Shown here: positions 16,333-25,344 of the stretch, in pieces
Numbering within the stretch: the stretch's first letter is position 1
Layout: the number at the start of each line of letters is the position of its first letter
From: an uncultured Croceitalea sp.
GTDB taxonomy: Bacteria; Bacteroidota; Bacteroidia; Flavobacteriales; Flavobacteriaceae
DNA length: 64,000 nt
Assembly: GCA_947499565.1 (NCBI GenBank)
Contig: CANMOV010000001.1
Coordinates: 434,001 to 498,000 of the forward strand
Direction of reading: 5' to 3'
Program-made: the position numbers and the translations under genes
The notes under the pieces: model-generated
Seen by the model: only the letters and a program-made list of their open reading frames with translations
Database searches by the model: none
Told to the model about the DNA's origin: nothing

Positions 16333-17377
16333 ACTTAATGGCGAGTCGTATTCAAGTCAAGAACTAAAAGATGTCGCCTATAGTTTAGTTAAAGAAGGAG
16401 ATCCTTTTGAAATTTCTATTGGAGATTTTCTTCTAGATTGGTTAAATTCTTCCAAATCACTAACAGTTTTTACTTCTGGTTCTACTGGACAACCTAAAGA
16501 AATAGAACTTCAAAAAAAACAAATGGTCAACTCTGCATTGGCCACAGGTTCCTTTTTTAATTTGAATTCTGGTGATTCTGCACTATTATGTTTGCCTTCT
16601 AATTTTATTGCAGGTAAAATGATGTTAGTTAGAGCAATGGTTTTGGGTCTGGAGTTGGATTATATTGAACCCAACTCAAACCCGCTCTCAGGTATTTTGC
16701 GAACTTATGATTTTGCTGCAATGATACCATTGCAAGTTCAAAATGGTATTGAAGAGCTAAATAGCTTAAAAAAACTAATAATTGGTGGAGCTAAAGTAGG
16801 TAAGGATTTAATTATCAAATTACAGAATGTCAATACTATAGTTTATGAAACCTATGGGATGACAGAGACAATAACGCACATAGCGGCAAAAAAACTTAAT
16901 CATAATTCGGGCAAAGTGGAAGACTATTTCAAAGTACTTCCTAATATTTCTATAGCTAAAGATGAAAGAGATTGCTTGGTAATAACTGCACCAAAAATCA
17001 GTGATAATAAAGTAATTACTAATGATTTAGTCGAATTGGTTTCAGAAAAAGAATTTAAGTGGTTAGGTCGCCATGATACTATAATTAACTCTGGCGGAAT
17101 TAAATTAGTTCCTGAGCAAATAGAGTTAAAATTAACAGGAGTAATTAGAAACCGTTTTTTTGTTGCTGGAGTTCCTGACGCAACATTGGAAAAAAAACTT
17201 GTTCTAGTGGTAGAAGGGGAAGTAAATAAATCAAATGTAAACTCCAAAATGGCTGCATTAAAAAGCCTTTCTAAATTTGAAATACCAAAAACTATTATAA
17301 GCGTTGAGAAATTTATGGAAAGCGATAATGGGAAGGTATTGCGGGCAATGACTTTAGCTGCATCTTTAGCTAACTAA
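16310..17377 (+). CDS. menE: o-Succinylbenzoate-CoA ligase MenE
   Basis: Activates o-succinylbenzoate with ATP and CoA. A 355-residue, compact AMP-binding enzyme; the family is often 440-490, but short forms are usual in Flavobacteriaceae. The P-loop-like motif is FTSGSTGQPKEIEL, with YETYGMTET and the hinge WLGRHDTIINSGGIK, then the C-terminal SDNGKVLRA with the adenylation Lys. The ATG at 16310 is preferred over a TTG two codons upstream. It overlaps the CPBP gene by 23 bp and completes the menC unit. Confidence 0.92.
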   Translation: MEIHPKFKLNGESYSSQELKDVAYSLVKEGDPFEISIGDFLLDWLNSSKSLTVFTSGSTGQPKEIELQKKQMVNSALATGSFFNLNSGDSALLCLPSNFIAGKMMLVRAMVLGLELDYIEPNSNPLSGILRTYDFAAMIPLQVQNGIEELNSLKKLIIGGAKVGKDLIIKLQNVNTIVYETYGMTETITHIAAKKLNHNSGKVEDYFKVLPNISIAKDERDCLVITAPKISDNKVITNDLVELVSEKEFKWLGRHDTIINSGGIKLVPEQIELKLTGVIRNRFFVAGVPDATLEKKLVLVVEGEVNKSNVNSKMAALKSLSKFEIPKTIISVEKFMESDNGKVLRAMTLAASLAN

Positions 17378-17411
17378 TATTTTGTATTTTTCATTTTAGA
17401 ATTCACACGAA

Positions 17412-18758
17412 ATGAAAAACCAACTATTCTTCTTTATTTGTCTTTTCCCTTTACTACTAGTAGCTCAACAAATTCTACCTGAAAATGAACGTGCAAGAGT
17501 AGTAGATGAAATACTTGAAGACAGATTTAATAATCTTTTGCCCAATTTAATGGATAAAACGGGTATTGATATGTGGATTCTTATTTCTAGAGAGTATAAT
17601 GAAGACCCGGTACTAAGGACTATGCTGCCAGCTAAATGGTTAAACGCAAGGAGAAGAACTATACTAGTATTTTACCGAGACAAGAAAAATAATACGATTG
17701 ATAAATTAGCTGTTGCCAGATATAATGTTGGAAAAAGTATTAATTCTGCTTGGTACAAAGAAAAAGAGCCTAATCAATGGAAAAGATTAATGGAACTTAT
17801 AGAAGAACGAAGTCCTAGCAAAATTGGATTGGATTTTTCGCAAGACCATAATATTGCTGACGGTTTAGACAAGACTGATTATGATGCGTTCATGGCAAAC
17901 CTGCCTAAAAAGTATAAAAGTAGCGTTGTTTCTGCGGAACAATTAGCGGTTCGTTGGATAGAGACCCGTACAGAACGTGAAATGGTAATTTACAATCAGT
18001 TGGTAGAGATTACCCATGATATAATTACCGAGGCATTTTCAGAGAAAGTTATTACTCCTGGTATTACTACTACAACAGAGGTAGAATGGTGGATGCGACA
18101 AAAAGTAACAGACTTAGGCCTAGAAGCATGGTTTCATCCCACTGTAGATGTTCAAAGAACAAGTGAAGAACTTGAAAGCCATCTATATTCGTTTTCTGGC
18201 AGACCAAATGATATGGTCATTTTACCAGGGGATTTATTGCATTGTGATTTTGGCATTACTTATTTACGATTAAACACGGATTGTCAAGAACTGGCCTATG
18301 TTTTAAAATCGGAAGAGAAAAATGCTCCCGAGTTTTTAGTAAAGGGTTTAAAAGATGGTAACCGTGTACAAGATTTTTTAACTTCTAATATGGTTAAAGG
18401 TAAGACTGGGAACGAAATTCTTGCTAAATCATTAGCGGATGCAAAAGCTGCTGGATTACGACCTTCAATTTACACCCATCCTTTAGGTCTTTATGGCCAT
18501 TCTGCAGGAACAACAATAGGGATGTGGGATTCGCAGGGTGGCGTTATGAAGGATGATGGAGAGAACTATCCGTTAAACCCAAACACAGTTTACGCAATTG
18601 AATTAAATACCACCATAACAATCCCGGAATGGAAAAGAGATATTAGAATTATGCTAGAAGAAGCAGGGTTTTATGGGGAAGATGGGTTTAGATATGTCAA
18701 TGGAAGGCAAACAGAACTTTTATTAATCCCAAGAGTTAAATCCCATCAAGACAATTAA
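17412..18758 (+). CDS. Exported M24 family metallopeptidase (Xaa-Pro aminopeptidase-like)
   Basis: 448 residues. Signal peptide about 1-18 (NQLFFFICLFPLLLVAQ), a creatinase-like N-terminal domain, then a pita-bread catalytic domain from about residue 190. Probable metal ligands are Asp in HCDFGITYLRLNTD (two), His in GLYGHSAGT, and Glu in AIELNTT and MLEEAGFY. It should remove N-terminal residues before proline, or act on related substrates, in the periplasm or outside. It lies 34 bp after menE and may be cotranscribed, but the functions are unrelated. Confidence 0.85.
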   Translation: MKNQLFFFICLFPLLLVAQQILPENERARVVDEILEDRFNNLLPNLMDKTGIDMWILISREYNEDPVLRTMLPAKWLNARRRTILVFYRDKKNNTIDKLAVARYNVGKSINSAWYKEKEPNQWKRLMELIEERSPSKIGLDFSQDHNIADGLDKTDYDAFMANLPKKYKSSVVSAEQLAVRWIETRTEREMVIYNQLVEITHDIITEAFSEKVITPGITTTTEVEWWMRQKVTDLGLEAWFHPTVDVQRTSEELESHLYSFSGRPNDMVILPGDLLHCDFGITYLRLNTDCQELAYVLKSEEKNAPEFLVKGLKDGNRVQDFLTSNMVKGKTGNEILAKSLADAKAAGLRPSIYTHPLGLYGHSAGTTIGMWDSQGGVMKDDGENYPLNPNTVYAIELNTTITIPEWKRDIRIMLEEAGFYGEDGFRYVNGRQTELLLIPRVKSHQDN

Positions 18759-18824
18759 TTAACTGTTAAAAAGGAACATTTTTTTGTCTAAAATTTTGTA
18801 ATTTGAAGAAAAAATATTCTTGCT

Positions 18825-20690
18825 ATGAAGAAATTACTAATTCTTTTTCTGCTATCTGCTTTATTTTGTTTTCCACAAGATGGAAAGAAAAAAATATCTG
18901 GTCTTATTAATGACGGAAAACTTCCTATTTCTAATGTTTCTATATCGGTAGAAAAACAATCAAAGACAGTTTTTTCTAACGAATCTGGAAAGTATACTAT
19001 CCAAGCGAGTATTGGAGATGTGCTTAAATACAGCTATCAGGGTATGAAGACCGTTCGTATTAAGGTTGAGGACGTTACTAGAATACTAAATGTGACGATG
19101 GTACCTGATATAGAAGAATTAGAAGAGGTAATAGTTGTCGGAAGTAATAGAAAATCCCAAAGTGAATTGGCGTTAGAATATTCTCAAAACCCTAATTTGA
19201 TAAAAACGGCATATGGAATTTTAAATGCGGATACAGCGCCAGGTAACATTAGATTTATGCATGAGGATGAAATAAATCAAGTGTCGCTTTGCATTTTAGA
19301 TTTATTAAGGAATCAATTTTCTGGAGTTAGGGTTCAAGGATCCTGTTTAGGTGCTTTTGGTCCTGGAGCAGGTAATCAAACCCAGGTAACAAATATTGCT
19401 GGGGGAAGTTCTAATACAGTTGGAGTGGTTGGTCTTAGCAGCAGTAATGCTGGTACTGGCGTAAATAGCAGTCTAAATCAAGGTAAAGTATTTATTAGAG
19501 GCGGAAATTCTATTAGTAATCCTAGGTCCGCTATTTTTGATGTGGATGGACAAATTTTTAATGACCCTCCAATTTGGATAGATGTAAAGAATATTAGGAG
19601 GTTAGCAATACTAAATAATTTTGCAACTACTACTCAGTATGGTAGTGCGGGCGCTGGTGGTGTGGTTGTAATTAATACTATTACGGCTAGTCCTAAATCT
19701 AATAAAATTTATGACCAGGCCAGACTTAGAAATAATTTTGTTAGTAGTGCTGTATATAGTCAATCAGAATTAAAAAACAATTGGCCAACGTATCTAAAGG
19801 AAATCAATGAAAGCGCTTCTTTGGATGAAGCTAAGACTGTTTATGAGCGTTATGCCAAGCAATATAGTGGGTCCCCTTATTTTGCTTTGGATATGCAAAC
19901 CTATTTTCAGAATAAGTGGAATAACACGGATTTGGCTGAAGACATAATCAATTCAAAATCCTATATTTTCGATAAAAACCCAGTTTTACTAAAGGGTCTA
20001 GCATATCAATTAGAGTCTCAAGGTAAATATGATAAGGCAAATGAGATTTATAAGAAAGTTCTTAAGTTAAGACCAAATTATGCTCAAAGCTATTTAGATA
20101 TTGCAAATAGTTACAGAGATTTAAGAAACTCTAAGCAAGCTGCTGCTATTTACACTCGATATAATTATTTGTTAGAAGAAGGATTATTAAGTAGTGATTC
20201 CATAACGCTAGAGCCTATTATGAATCGTGAATACAATAATTTTTTACTTCTAGAGAAAGCTGCTTTAATAAAGAATGGGAATAGTAGTGAATTATATGTT
20301 GCTGAAGAAGATTTTAAAGGGACACGTATTGTATTTGATTGGAGCGATAGTGAAGCGGAATTTGAACTTCAATTCGTAAACCCAAGCAAGCAGTATACCA
20401 CTTTTAAACATTCGCAAGCCGATAATTCTGCACTTATTGATCGTGAGAAAGATTTTGGATTTAGTACCGCTGAATTTTTCTTAGATGATTCACTTCCAGG
20501 TACTTGGAGTATGAATATCAACTATTTAGGAAATAAGAGCTTAACACCTACATATTTAAAAGCTACAGTCTATTATAACTATGGTTCGTATTCGCAACGA
20601 AAGGAAGTAAAAGTTTTTAAATTAAGTTTAAAGAATATAAATCAGTCTCTATTCAATATTTCTATAGGTAGTAAATTAGTAGCAAGGTAA
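18825..20690 (+). CDS. CarboxypepD-like / TonB plug-like / TPR protein without a beta-barrel
   Basis: 621 residues. Signal peptide about 1-18; a carboxypeptidase-regulatory-like beta domain (about 24-95) ending in the ELEEVIVVGSNR linker typical of TonB-dependent proteins; a plug-like domain (about 130-290) with GKVFIRGGNS near 220 and GSAGAGGVVVINT at its end; two or more TPR units (about 370-450, LESQGKYDKANEIYKKVLKL); and a C-terminal beta domain (about 490-621, DSLPGTWSMNINYLGN) resembling the YfaP/DUF2135 type. No barrel follows the plug, so it cannot be a normal receptor. Probably periplasmic; function unknown. Confidence 0.8.
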   Translation: MKKLLILFLLSALFCFPQDGKKKISGLINDGKLPISNVSISVEKQSKTVFSNESGKYTIQASIGDVLKYSYQGMKTVRIKVEDVTRILNVTMVPDIEELEEVIVVGSNRKSQSELALEYSQNPNLIKTAYGILNADTAPGNIRFMHEDEINQVSLCILDLLRNQFSGVRVQGSCLGAFGPGAGNQTQVTNIAGGSSNTVGVVGLSSSNAGTGVNSSLNQGKVFIRGGNSISNPRSAIFDVDGQIFNDPPIWIDVKNIRRLAILNNFATTTQYGSAGAGGVVVINTITASPKSNKIYDQARLRNNFVSSAVYSQSELKNNWPTYLKEINESASLDEAKTVYERYAKQYSGSPYFALDMQTYFQNKWNNTDLAEDIINSKSYIFDKNPVLLKGLAYQLESQGKYDKANEIYKKVLKLRPNYAQSYLDIANSYRDLRNSKQAAAIYTRYNYLLEEGLLSSDSITLEPIMNREYNNFLLLEKAALIKNGNSSELYVAEEDFKGTRIVFDWSDSEAEFELQFVNPSKQYTTFKHSQADNSALIDREKDFGFSTAEFFLDDSLPGTWSMNINYLGNKSLTPTYLKATVYYNYGSYSQRKEVKVFKLSLKNINQSLFNISIGSKLVAR

Positions 20691-20697
20691 TTAAATA

Positions 20698-22326
20698 TTA
20701 AACTTGTAAAACTCCTAAATTAAATTGCTTCTCAATAGGAGCATGGTTTGCTGCTTCTATACCCATAGAAACCCATTTTCTCGTTTCTAATGGGTCTATG
20801 ATTGCATCGGTCCAAATTCGCGCAGCTGCATAGTATGGAGAAACTTGATTGTCATAACGGTCTTTAATAGTTTTAAATAGCTCCGATTCTTTTTCAGGAG
20901 TTATTTTTTCACCTTTCTTCTCCAAAGAAGCTTTCTCAATTTGTAATAGCACTTTAGCTGCTGAATTACCGCTCATAACTGCCAATTCTGCACTGGGCCA
21001 AGCAACAATAAATCTTGGGTCATAGGCCTTACCGCACATTGCATAATTACCAGCACCATAACTATTACCAATTACAATAGTAAATTTTGGAACAACAGAA
21101 TTACTTACTGCATTAACCATTTTTGCCCCATCTTTAATAATGCCACCATGCTCACTTTTGCTACCTACCATAAATCCGGTAACGTCTTGTAAAAACACCA
21201 ATGGAATTTTTTTCTGATTACAATTAGCTATAAACCGAGTGGCCTTGTCAGCTGAATCAGAATAAATTACTCCTCCAAACTGCATTTCTCCTTTGCCGTT
21301 TTTAACTACTTTTCTTTGATTTGCAACAATACCAACAGCCCAGCCATCTATACGTGCATAACCCGTTAAAATAGTCTTTCCATAATCAGCTTTGTATTGT
21401 TCAAACTTCGAATCATCAACTATACGCTCAACAATCTCCAACATATCATATTGGTCAGAACGTGATGCAGGTAAAATGCCAAAGATATCCTCTTGATTTT
21501 TTACTGGTTTTTTTGACTCAACCCGGTTGTAACCAGCTTTTTCAAAATCTCCAATTTTACCCATTATGTTTTTAATGGTTGTTAATGCATCCGCATCATC
21601 TTTAGTCTTATAATCGATAACACCACTTATTTCCGAGTGGGTTGTAGCACCTCCCAAAGTTTCGTTATCAATGCTTTCGCCTATTGCAGCTTTTACCAAG
21701 TAGCTTCCTGCTAGGAAAATACTTCCGGTTTTGTCAACAATTAAGGCTTCATCACTCATAATAGGTAAATATGCACCACCAGCTACACAACTTCCCATAA
21801 CTGCAGAAATCTGGGTTATTCCCATGCTACTCATTATAGCGTTATTCCTAAAAATGCGTCCAAAATGTTCTTTATCCGGAAAAATCTCGTCCTGCATTGG
21901 TAAATAAACACCAGCACTATCTACCAAATAGATGATGGGTAGTTTATTTTCTATAGCAATTTCCTGTGCGCGTAAATTTTTCTTCCCGGTTATAGGGAAC
22001 CAAGCCCCTGCTTTAACCGTTGCATCATTGGCAACTACAATACATTGTTTTCCTTGGATATGACCAATTTTAATAACTACACCGCCGGAAGGGCAGCCAC
22101 CATGTTCTTTATACATGTCTTCTCCTGCAAATGCCGCTATTTCAATGGCTTCTTGTGCATTATCCAAAAGATAATCAATTCGTTCCCGAGCTGTCATTTT
22201 TCCTTTGGCATGATGCTTCTCAATCCGACTTTTACCACCTCCTAATTTTACTTTTGCAAGCCGTTTTCTAAGTTCTGATACTTTTAGTTTATTTTGGTCT
22301 TCGTTTTTATTGAACTTTATGTCCAT
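20698..22326 (-). CDS. Acyl-CoA carboxylase beta subunit (carboxyltransferase)
   Basis: 542-residue crotonase-fold biotin-dependent carboxyltransferase, the usual length for propionyl-, methylcrotonyl- or acetyl-CoA carboxylase beta chains. Motifs include the N-terminal KMTARERIDYLLD, ANDATVKAGAWFP, YLVDSAGVYLPMQDEIFPD, the oxyanion glycines in SCVAGGAYLP, LQDVTGFMVGSKSEHGG and GNSYGAGNYAMCGKAYDPRF. YLVDSAGVYLP with EIFPDKEHFG resembles methylcrotonyl-CoA carboxylase more than propionyl-CoA carboxylase. No biotin carboxylase or biotin-carrier gene is near, so its partner is elsewhere. Confidence 0.88.
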   Translation of the reverse strand: MDIKFNKNEDQNKLKVSELRKRLAKVKLGGGKSRIEKHHAKGKMTARERIDYLLDNAQEAIEIAAFAGEDMYKEHGGCPSGGVVIKIGHIQGKQCIVVANDATVKAGAWFPITGKKNLRAQEIAIENKLPIIYLVDSAGVYLPMQDEIFPDKEHFGRIFRNNAIMSSMGITQISAVMGSCVAGGAYLPIMSDEALIVDKTGSIFLAGSYLVKAAIGESIDNETLGGATTHSEISGVIDYKTKDDADALTTIKNIMGKIGDFEKAGYNRVESKKPVKNQEDIFGILPASRSDQYDMLEIVERIVDDSKFEQYKADYGKTILTGYARIDGWAVGIVANQRKVVKNGKGEMQFGGVIYSDSADKATRFIANCNQKKIPLVFLQDVTGFMVGSKSEHGGIIKDGAKMVNAVSNSVVPKFTIVIGNSYGAGNYAMCGKAYDPRFIVAWPSAELAVMSGNSAAKVLLQIEKASLEKKGEKITPEKESELFKTIKDRYDNQVSPYYAAARIWTDAIIDPLETRKWVSMGIEAANHAPIEKQFNLGVLQV

Positions 22327-22392
22327 AAATTAAGATGCTTAAGGCGTTAAAGGTTTAAAGATAAGGACTAATACTGATTTGTAAATAGCACT

Positions 22393-23376
22393 ATGAAAAG
22401 TAAAATACGTTGGGGTATTGTTGGACCTGGAAAGATAGCAAGAGAGTTTGCAAACGATTTAATACAAGTTCCTGATTCAGAATTAACTGCAGTTGGTTCC
22501 AGAAATAAACAGCGCGCTAAATTATTTGCAGAGACATATCAAATATCTCATGTTTTTGATGACTACACTAAATTATTTGAATCTGATGTTGTTGATGTGC
22601 TCTATATAGCTACTCCACATAATTTCCATAAAGATTTGGCAATTAGAGCTATGCAAGCCGGTAAGCATATTTTATGCGAAAAACCTTTAGGAATTAATGC
22701 TAAGGAAGTAGAGGAAATGATTACGGTAGCACGAGAGGAAAAGGTTTTTTTAATGGAAGCTCTCTGGTCTCGTTTTAACCCCACTATTAAAAAAGTAAAG
22801 GCGCTGAGCGATAATGGAGAATTAGGGACATTAAAATACGTTAATGCTGACTTTGCATTTTATGCTCTAGACAGACCTATGGAATCTCGTCTATTTAATT
22901 TGGATTTAGCCGGTGGAACCATATTGGATATAGGGATTTATCCGGTTTTTCTAGCATATCTTTTTCTTGGAAAACCAGAACGAATAGAAGCTATTTCAAA
23001 TTTCAATGAAATAGGAACGGAAATACAAACATCAATCATTTTTCAATATAAAGATGCTCAAGCCATATTAAATAGCAGCTTTGTTAATACTTCTAGAATG
23101 AGTGCTGAAATAGGAGGTACTGATGGAAATGTAACTTTAGAGCCGCGGTTTCATGAAACACAAGGATATCAAATAAAAACAGTTCAAAAAAATGAAAAAG
23201 TGCTATTACCAACCGTTGGTAAGGGATATGCTTATGAAATTATTGAGGTAAACAAGTGCTTAAGAGAAAACAAGCTTGAAAGTTCCTTATGGTCACACAT
23301 AAATAGTATGGAATTGATAACGCTTTTAGATTCGGTAAGAGAAAAAAGCGGGGTTCGTTTTCCTTTTGAAAACTAA
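22393..23376 (+). CDS. Gfo/Idh/MocA family oxidoreductase
   Basis: 327-residue NAD(P)-dependent oxidoreductase. The N-terminal Rossmann motif WGIVGPGKIAREFANDL is at 5-21, ATPHNFHKDLA near 75, and the family Lys in HILCEKPLG near 97; the C-terminal domain has GGTILDIGIYPVF, with Asp and Tyr at catalytic positions. It resembles trans-1,2-dihydrobenzene-1,2-diol or glucose-fructose oxidoreductase-like members acting on sugars or cyclitols. It is cytoplasmic with no signal. The substrate cannot be told from sequence; it is not clearly linked to its neighbours. Confidence 0.85.
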   Translation: MKSKIRWGIVGPGKIAREFANDLIQVPDSELTAVGSRNKQRAKLFAETYQISHVFDDYTKLFESDVVDVLYIATPHNFHKDLAIRAMQAGKHILCEKPLGINAKEVEEMITVAREEKVFLMEALWSRFNPTIKKVKALSDNGELGTLKYVNADFAFYALDRPMESRLFNLDLAGGTILDIGIYPVFLAYLFLGKPERIEAISNFNEIGTEIQTSIIFQYKDAQAILNSSFVNTSRMSAEIGGTDGNVTLEPRFHETQGYQIKTVQKNEKVLLPTVGKGYAYEIIEVNKCLRENKLESSLWSHINSMELITLLDSVREKSGVRFPFEN

Positions 23377-23439
23377 ATTATAGTAGTGAGTTGTTCAATT
23401 TTTACGATATTTGATTTTACACAAAAATTATGGTGAGCA

Positions 23440-23616
23440 ATGGATAAGAACAAAGTACTTGCAATAGCAACTTTTATAATGATAGTAGTAGGTCTTGGAA
23501 TGATAGCTTTGGGCGCTTTTAGATACGACGAAAGTGCAGGATGGGGATTTGCTTCGGTAGGTATTGGATTCTTTGCTATTGCTTGGGTTTTTAATGCGCT
23601 AAAGGGACGTGTATAA
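23440..23616 (+). CDS. Small two-helix membrane protein upstream of ettA (CAL67264-like)
   Basis: 58 residues from ATG 23440 to TAA 23614-23616. Two hydrophobic segments (about 5-26 and 36-54) flank a short FRYDESAGWG turn; the end is basic (NALKGRV). Its size, form and position 36 bp before ettA match the small flavobacterial membrane proteins called CAL67264 family. The opposite-strand frame here is a shadow. Function unknown; the spacing suggests cotranscription with ettA. Confidence 0.75.
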   Translation: MDKNKVLAIATFIMIVVGLGMIALGAFRYDESAGWGFASVGIGFFAIAWVFNALKGRV

Positions 23617-23652
23617 TATAATTTTCTTTTCAACTTTAATTTCATTTAACTA

Positions 23653-25344
23653 ATGTCTGACGATAAAAAAGTCATTTTTTCTATGTCTGGGGTAACCAAG
23701 ACATACAAAAACGCAAATACACCTGTATTAAAAAATATTTACCTCAGTTTTTTCTATGGTGCTAAAATTGGAATTTTAGGTCTTAATGGTTCTGGTAAAT
23801 CAACATTATTAAAAATAATTGCGGGTGTTGATAAAAATTTTCAAGGGGATGTTGTTTTCTCACCAGGTTTTAACGTAGGTTATTTGGAACAGGAACCACA
23901 GCTAGATGAAAATAAAACGGTGCTTGAGGTAGTTAAAGAAGGAGCTGCAGAAACTGTTGCAATTCTAGACGAATACAACAAGATTAACGATATGTTTGCT
24001 TTGCCAGAAGTTTATGAAGACGCAGATAAAATGCAAAAACTCATGGACAAGCAAGCTGAGCTGCAAGATAAGATTGATGCAAGCAATGCATGGGAATTAG
24101 ATACTAAGCTAGAAATTGCTATGGATGCGCTAAGAACTCCTGATTCCGAAAAGAAAATAGGAGTGCTTTCTGGTGGAGAGAAGCGTCGTGTTGCGCTATG
24201 CAGATTATTGCTTCAAGAGCCAGAAATTCTATTGTTGGATGAGCCAACAAACCACCTAGATGCAGAATCAGTTCATTGGTTAGAGCACCATTTGGCGCAA
24301 TATAAAGGAACGGTAATCGCAGTTACTCACGACAGGTACTTTTTAGATAATGTTGCGGGATGGATTTTAGAATTAGATAGAGGTGAAGGTATTCCATGGA
24401 AAGGAAATTATTCCTCATGGTTAGATCAAAAGTCGAAACGTTTAGCACAAGAAAGTAAAACAGCTTCTAAAAGACAAAAGACTTTAGAGCGGGAGCTAGA
24501 ATGGGTTAGACAGGGTGCTAAAGGAAGACAGACCAAGCAGAAAGCTAGACTTAAGAACTACGATAAGTTAATGAGTCAAGACCAAAAACAACTAGATGAA
24601 AAATTAGAAATTTATATTCCTAATGGTCCACGTTTAGGAACTAATGTGATTGAAGGAAAAGAGGTTAGTAAAGCCTATGATGATAAATTGTTATATGAAA
24701 ACCTAAGTTTTAACCTTCCGCAAGCAGGAATTGTTGGTATCATAGGTCCTAATGGTGCAGGGAAAACAACAATTTTTAGAATGATAATGGGTGAGGAGAA
24801 TCCAGATAAAGGAGAATTCATTGTCGGAGATACTGCTAAGATTGCGTATGTTGACCAAAGCCATTCAAACATTGACCCGAAAAAAACCATATGGCAAAAC
24901 TTTAGTGATGAGCAGGAGCTTGTGATGATGGGAGGGAAACAGGTAAATTCTAGAGCTTATTTGAGCAGATTTAATTTTTCTGGTAGTGAACAGAATAAAA
25001 AAGTTAATATGTTATCGGGGGGTGAGCGTAACCGTCTACATCTCGCTATGACCTTAAAAGAAGAGGGTAATGTTTTGCTTTTAGATGAGCCAACTAATGA
25101 TTTGGACGTAAATACCCTTCGTGCCTTAGAGGAAGGGTTAGAAAATTTTGCAGGTTGTGCAGTTGTTATTTCTCATGATAGGTGGTTTCTAGATAGAATT
25201 TGTACTCACATCTTAGCTTTTGAAGGTGATTCACAAGTATATTTCTTTGAAGGTTCTTTTTCTGATTATGAAGAGAATAAGAAGAAAAGACTAGGAGGTG
25301 ATTTAATTCCTAAGAGAATCAAGTACAAGAAGTTAATACGCTAA
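23653..25344 (+). CDS. ettA: Energy-dependent translational throttle protein EttA (ABC-F)
   Basis: 563-residue tandem ABC ATPase without membrane segments; EttA is normally about 555. ABC1 has Walker A GLNGSGKST (about 49), signature LSGGEKRRV and Walker B LLLDEPTNHLD. The linker (about 250-320) carries the P-site tRNA-interaction region with ELEWVRQGAKGRQTKQKAR. ABC2 has GPNGAGKTT, LSGGERNRLHLA and LLLDEPTNDLD. EttA binds the ribosomal E site and gates the first elongation cycle according to the ADP/ATP ratio. Its stop abuts the stop of the convergent MBL-fold gene. Confidence 0.96.
   Translation: MSDDKKVIFSMSGVTKTYKNANTPVLKNIYLSFFYGAKIGILGLNGSGKSTLLKIIAGVDKNFQGDVVFSPGFNVGYLEQEPQLDENKTVLEVVKEGAAETVAILDEYNKINDMFALPEVYEDADKMQKLMDKQAELQDKIDASNAWELDTKLEIAMDALRTPDSEKKIGVLSGGEKRRVALCRLLLQEPEILLLDEPTNHLDAESVHWLEHHLAQYKGTVIAVTHDRYFLDNVAGWILELDRGEGIPWKGNYSSWLDQKSKRLAQESKTASKRQKTLERELEWVRQGAKGRQTKQKARLKNYDKLMSQDQKQLDEKLEIYIPNGPRLGTNVIEGKEVSKAYDDKLLYENLSFNLPQAGIVGIIGPNGAGKTTIFRMIMGEENPDKGEFIVGDTAKIAYVDQSHSNIDPKKTIWQNFSDEQELVMMGGKQVNSRAYLSRFNFSGSEQNKKVNMLSGGERNRLHLAMTLKEEGNVLLLDEPTNDLDVNTLRALEEGLENFAGCAVVISHDRWFLDRICTHILAFEGDSQVYFFEGSFSDYEENKKKRLGGDLIPKRIKYKKLIR

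Noticed and set aside
23373-23645. 90-codon minus-strand frame over the small gene before ettA
   Set aside because: It is the shadow of the 58-residue plus-strand membrane protein, which has better composition and spacing to ettA.
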